From: Halalkalicoccus sp. CGA53
GTDB taxonomy: Archaea; Halobacteriota; Halobacteria; Halobacteriales; Halalkalicoccaceae
Reading direction: 5' to 3'
DNA length: 64,000 nucleotides
NCBI RefSeq assembly: GCF_036429475.1
Contig: NZ_CP144125.1
Span: 1,922,001-1,986,000, forward strand
Shown here piece after piece: positions 60,999 through 64,000 of this stretch. The position numbers were made by a program, and so were the translations under genes. Position 1 is the stretch's first letter. Each line of letters starts with the position of its first letter. The notes under the pieces were generated by a model that ran no database searches, was not told the DNA's origin, and saw only the letters and a list, made by a program, of their open reading frames with translations.

Positions 60999-61353
60999 TA
61001 CCGGGTCCTTCGTCGGACCGCTCTTTAGGTTTTCTCATCTCCTCGGCCTCGAACCGGGTCGAAAAGGCGTAGACAGCCGACGCCCCGACGATGAGTCCCA
61101 GCCCGAGCAGGGCGAGCGGGAGGCTGATCTCCTCGAGATCCGCGGTCGCCCGGTTGGTCGCCGCGTCGAGGACGACGAACCCCCCGACGACGCCGAAGAC
61201 GGCGATCAGCGTCGAGAAGACGGTCACCGCCTTGTAGATCCGCATCGGGACGGCCACGGACCGTGAGCGCGGACCCTCGCCTTCGACCGCACCGTCGGCG
61301 CTCTCCGGGGACCGTTCGCTCTCGACCGTCGGCTGCTCGGAAGAGTTCATCAA
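60991..61353 (-). CDS. Small bc complex region membrane protein (DUF7315-like)
   Basis: The 120-residue protein has an acidic N-terminal stretch (about 1-33), two helices (about 42-61 and 77-97) and a basic C-terminal tail. It is encoded 1 bp after the second cytochrome b piece on the same strand, which suggests a shared mRNA. The DUF7315 label is tentative; its role is unknown but likely tied to the bc complex. Confidence 0.65.
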   Translation of the reverse strand: MMNSSEQPTVESERSPESADGAVEGEGPRSRSVAVPMRIYKAVTVFSTLIAVFGVVGGFVVLDAATNRATADLEEISLPLALLGLGLIVGASAVYAFSTRFEAEEMRKPKERSDEGPGNG

Positions 61354-61354
61354 A

Positions 61355-62161
61355 CTACCGCGGCGGCCGCAGGCGGTAGTACCGCTTGTTCAGCTCGTAC
61401 ATGTAGCCCTCCTGCATCGTCTTCAACACCGCGTAGGCGATGAAGAAGGCGACCACCGGGAGGATGAACGAGAGCGCGAACAGCAGGTCGATCGTCATGA
61501 TCGCGATGAACTCCGCGACGATGTTCTGGATCGGGACGATCGCGATGGTGATCGCGAAGACGACGCCCGCGACGCCGAGCGCCGCCCAGAACGGCTCTTC
61601 GACCGGCCGGCGTGCCGAGCCCTTGTTCAGGAACGGCACCATGGCGATGAAGCCGACGACGACCAGGTTCGCGAGCACGCCGTAGACGCGATCCGAGACG
61701 ATCTTGTCGCCACCGAGGATCGCCAGGTTCGGGTTGATCGGGTCGAGATGCAACAGTCCAAACGACCAGTAGAGATACCAGTCGGGGAGGATCACCGGCG
61801 GGGTGTTCGAGGGGTCCGCCGGGTCCGGCAGGTGCGGCGGCAACGCCGCGGCGACGAAGAACATCATCCCGAGGAAGAAGCTCGTGATCGCCAGGTTTCG
61901 GATCGTCTCGTGGGGCCAGGTCGGAAAGGCGAGTACGTCGCGTTCGACGTAGTCGGAGCCCTGTCTGAGCACCTGATCCTCGTAGCGCGCCCGCTCGAAG
62001 TACTCGTAGGTGAGCCGCGAGAGCCCCTGCGTTCTCGCCTTCCGGTCGTGCCAGGTGGGCGTCTCGTCGTCCGGCGGGACGTTCGCCGGCAGCCCGCCGT
62101 CGGTCTCGGGGGCCTCGCCCCCGTCGGTTCTGGCGTCGTCGGTGGTGTCTCTCTCGGTCAT
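61355..62161 (-). CDS. Cytochrome b, C-terminal piece (subunit IV-like)
   Basis: The 268-residue membrane protein starts with a long polar N-terminus (about 1-95) with RARYEDQVLRQGSDYV, then four or five helices. The conserved Qo-site segment reads TPPVILPDWYLYWSFGLL (PDWY, in place of PEWY). The protein corresponds to helices E-H of mitochondrial cytochrome b, as in the plant cytochrome b6f arrangement. It follows the N-terminal cytochrome b gene by 2 bp. Confidence 0.9.
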   Translation of the reverse strand: MTERDTTDDARTDGGEAPETDGGLPANVPPDDETPTWHDRKARTQGLSRLTYEYFERARYEDQVLRQGSDYVERDVLAFPTWPHETIRNLAITSFFLGMMFFVAAALPPHLPDPADPSNTPPVILPDWYLYWSFGLLHLDPINPNLAILGGDKIVSDRVYGVLANLVVVGFIAMVPFLNKGSARRPVEEPFWAALGVAGVVFAITIAIVPIQNIVAEFIAIMTIDLLFALSFILPVVAFFIAYAVLKTMQEGYMYELNKRYYRLRPPR

Positions 62162-62163
62162 GA

Positions 62164-62970
62164 TCAGTGTGGCTCCGCGATCCCCTGCATCCAGACGATC
62201 CCCACGTGGATCGCGATCAGCGCGGTGACGACGAACGGCAGGATGAACACGTGGAGGATGTACATCCGCTGGATCGTCGGCTCTCCGAGGGTAAACCCGC
62301 CGAAGACTAACTGGGCGGTCCACTCTCCGATCAGCGGGATCGACAGCGCCATCTCGACGCCGATCTGACCCGCCCAGTACGACAGCTGGCTCCAGGGCAG
62401 CAGGTAGCCCGTGTAGCCGAAGACCATCGTCAGGCTGATCAGCACGATGCCGAGCAGCCAGTTCAGCTCCCGGGGCTCTTTGTACGCGCCCGTGAAGTAG
62501 ACCCGCAGCATGTGCAAGAACACCGCCGCGGTCATGATCTGGGCGGACCAGCGGTGTAAGCTCCTGAGGAACGACCCGAAGTTCAGGTCGATCATGATCG
62601 TCTGGGCGACGTGAGCGTAGGCGACGTAGGCGTACTCGGGGTGTTCGGCCGTCGACGGCGAGTAGTAGAAGCCGAGGATTCCCCCCGTAACCGCCGCGAC
62701 GATGTAGGCGAGGATCGAGAAGAACCCGAGCGAGTAGAGCGGATACCAGTACCAGAACTTGTTGTCGAGGTTATACTGCTCGGTGTGGCTCTTGGGCATC
62801 TGGAGGTTGATCTTGTAGTACATGTCCTCCATCAGCTCGAGGTAGTCGACGATCCGGAGCCGTTTGTCGAGGTACATCAGCCCGTAGAGATAGCCCTCCT
62901 CGATCGGCGAGAGGTCGCGCTCGTCCATCCAGGCCCGGTTGTCGAGCTCGTCGCGTGGTTCGAGGCTCAT
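62164..62970 (-). CDS. Cytochrome b, N-terminal piece (haem-binding)
   Basis: The 268 residues include a polar N-terminus and four helices. The haem ligands are two His pairs: SLHRWSAQ...FLHML (His-x13-His) and LHVFILPFVV...IHVG (His-x14-His). It forms the two b-haem sites of the quinol-oxidising complex. The ATG at MSLEPRDE overlaps the Rieske stop by 4 nt; the longer open frame is a basic shifted reading of the Rieske gene. Splitting of cytochrome b into two genes is normal for haloarchaea. Confidence 0.93.
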   Translation of the reverse strand: MSLEPRDELDNRAWMDERDLSPIEEGYLYGLMYLDKRLRIVDYLELMEDMYYKINLQMPKSHTEQYNLDNKFWYWYPLYSLGFFSILAYIVAAVTGGILGFYYSPSTAEHPEYAYVAYAHVAQTIMIDLNFGSFLRSLHRWSAQIMTAAVFLHMLRVYFTGAYKEPRELNWLLGIVLISLTMVFGYTGYLLPWSQLSYWAGQIGVEMALSIPLIGEWTAQLVFGGFTLGEPTIQRMYILHVFILPFVVTALIAIHVGIVWMQGIAEPH

Positions 62971-63830
62971 AGGTCGTCGTCCTCTCTGGGCAGTGAGACG
63001 AAGCTCTGTTCGAGGATCGTGAACGGGTCGTAGACCGACTGGTGACACTGGCAGTAGATCTCGTCACCGGTGCCGAACTGCATCGACTCGCGGGTCACCT
63101 TCCAGCCGGGGATACAGCAGAAGTGCGTACAGGTGTTGTAGACGGCGATGAACCCCTCGTCGGTGCTCGCCTCCATCCACTCGTCGTTCGCCGCGGCCTC
63201 CTCGATCCGCTCGCTCCTGATGATCAGGACCGGGATCGTATCGGCTGAGCCGACGTCGTCGCCCTCCGACCGCCAGCGGGCGTTCGCGGGCTTCCCGATA
63301 CCGGAGGTCCCGATGTCCTGCTCTGCCTCCCAGTCCATGTAGTCGTCGAAGTCGTCGACGTGGATCCGGTCGCCCGCCTCGACGTCCGACTGCTGCCACT
63401 CGTACTGGGTCAGATCGGAGTAGTGGAAGTAGTCGTCCTGGTCGGCCGTCGGCGCGAGGCCGGGAACCGTCTGGCCCCCACAGTAGTGGAACCACTCGGA
63501 GGAGTACTCGATGCCGCCGAGTTCCTCCTCGGCGATGACGACCGTCTCGCCCTCGACCTCAATCTCCTCGGTCTCGGGCCAGATACCCTCCAGATACCCC
63601 TCGTCGTCGACCCGGAGGGGGATCTGTGGCATCCCGTTCGGTGCGGGGCCGTCGACGAGCTCGGTGCCCATGAAGTTCCTGACACCGCCGCCGACGGGCG
63701 ACGGGGGCGTCGAGGTGTTCACGGCCGCGGCGCCCGAGGCGCCGAAGCCGGCGACGGCGGCCGCGCCGACGACTCCCTTCACGAACCGTCGGCGATCGGA
63801 TTCGACTGGATACTTGTCTTCGTCTGCCAT
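62967..63830 (-). CDS. Rieske iron-sulfur protein
   Basis: The 287-residue protein has a Tat signal anchor (SDRRRFVKGVV), then a domain with extra loops, and the 2Fe-2S site: Cys234 and His236 in CTHFCC and Cys260, Cys262, His263 in CQCHQS. Cys239 and Cys262 are placed for the usual disulfide. The residue after the second His is Gln-Ser instead of Gly, a variant seen in some Rieske proteins. It carries electrons from quinol to the downstream acceptor, probably halocyanin. The ATG at MADEDKYPVE is chosen as the Tat-bearing start. Confidence 0.93.
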   Translation of the reverse strand: MADEDKYPVESDRRRFVKGVVGAAAVAGFGASGAAAVNTSTPPSPVGGGVRNFMGTELVDGPAPNGMPQIPLRVDDEGYLEGIWPETEEIEVEGETVVIAEEELGGIEYSSEWFHYCGGQTVPGLAPTADQDDYFHYSDLTQYEWQQSDVEAGDRIHVDDFDDYMDWEAEQDIGTSGIGKPANARWRSEGDDVGSADTIPVLIIRSERIEEAAANDEWMEASTDEGFIAVYNTCTHFCCIPGWKVTRESMQFGTGDEIYCQCHQSVYDPFTILEQSFVSLPREDDDL

Positions 63831-63832
63831 GA

Positions 63833-64000
63833 TTACCTCTTGTGATACGGGTAGACCGCTCGCTTCACGTGCTCCCAGGCACCGTCCCAGTACTCCCCGC
63901 CGTCGGCCTGGTCCCCACGGACGTAGAGGTCCTCCCACTTCCGCCGTCGTTTCTTCACGATCATCACGTCCGGGAGGAACTCCTTCCGGTAGAGCACCAG
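63833..64000 (-). CDS. C-terminal part of a small membrane protein upstream of Rieske
   Basis: Only 55 residues are visible before the window edge. They read LVLYRKEFLPDVMIVKKRRRK, then WEDLYVRGDQ and end RAVYPYHKR, a basic-then-aromatic tail. It lies 2 bp before the Rieske gene on the same strand, so it belongs to the bc operon. I recall a haloarchaeal DUF7318 protein in this position, but the name is tentative. No transmembrane helix is seen in the visible part. Confidence 0.7.
   Translation of the reverse strand: MVLYRKEFLPDVMIVKKRRRKWEDLYVRGDQADGGEYWDGAWEHVKRAVYPYHKR

Overview
The window is chromosomal DNA from a halophilic archaeon of class Halobacteria; the genus cannot be fixed from the sequence alone. 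The evidence is very high GC with strong GC bias at third codon positions, very acidic proteins, twin-arginine signals on most exported proteins, AT-rich TATA boxes about 25-30 nt before start codons (leaderless genes), archaeal informational genes (RNase P component 4, SRP RNA, aIF2 alpha, aIF1A-like, L44e, S27e, Nop10), archaeal lipid enzymes (UbiA-type DGGGP synthase, polyprenyl synthase), halocyanin, and a split cytochrome b with a Rieske protein.

Layout: 0-3 kb holds the tail of rnp4, a YhbY-like protein, MscS, a DUF2267 protein, a flavin reductase broken by an in-frame amber stop, and SRP RNA on the minus strand. 3-10 kb holds small haloarchaeal proteins, cysteine synthase, a C45-type acyltransferase-like hydrolase and three transcription regulators. 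10-13.3 kb holds ubiA and the translation operon rpl44e-rps27e-aIF2alpha-nop10-PAC2. 13.3-14.6 kb is a lower-GC accessory patch with gene remnants. 14.6-17 kb holds two MoaD-like proteins and a tungsten-type aldehyde ferredoxin oxidoreductase. 17-24.9 kb holds a large DUF2298 membrane protein, mgsA, a glycosyltransferase/GtrA pair, and the initiator tRNA-Met with a second copy of its 3' end 141 bp away. 24.9-31.4 kb is a complete oligopeptide ABC transporter. 31.7-40.6 kb is hpt and a nine-gene Mrp-type antiporter operon. 40.7-58.7 kb is mixed: coaBC, a CHRD protein, hydrolases, a large duplicated BNR/YCF48-like secreted protein, aIF1A-like, CspA, an NIS siderophore synthetase, halocyanin, an M42 peptidase, a polyprenyl synthase, an MFS transporter and an M28 peptidase. 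58.8-64 kb is a respiratory cytochrome bc region: an NAD-kinase-like protein, small membrane proteins, two cytochrome b pieces, Rieske, and a partial membrane protein running off the edge.

The least ordinary signals are non-coding: four 72-80 bp nested palindromes, three of them starting within 2 nt of a stop codon and one carrying a TATA box; the short duplication of the initiator tRNA end, which looks like an integration scar; and an exact-period 25-bp tandem repeat before a two-gene regulator pair. Several genes look recently damaged: the amber stop in the reductase, an apparent frameshift in a small membrane protein near 19.9 kb, and two short reading frames joined by tandem stops near 14.1 kb. 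No CRISPR array, transposase, integrase or rRNA was seen.
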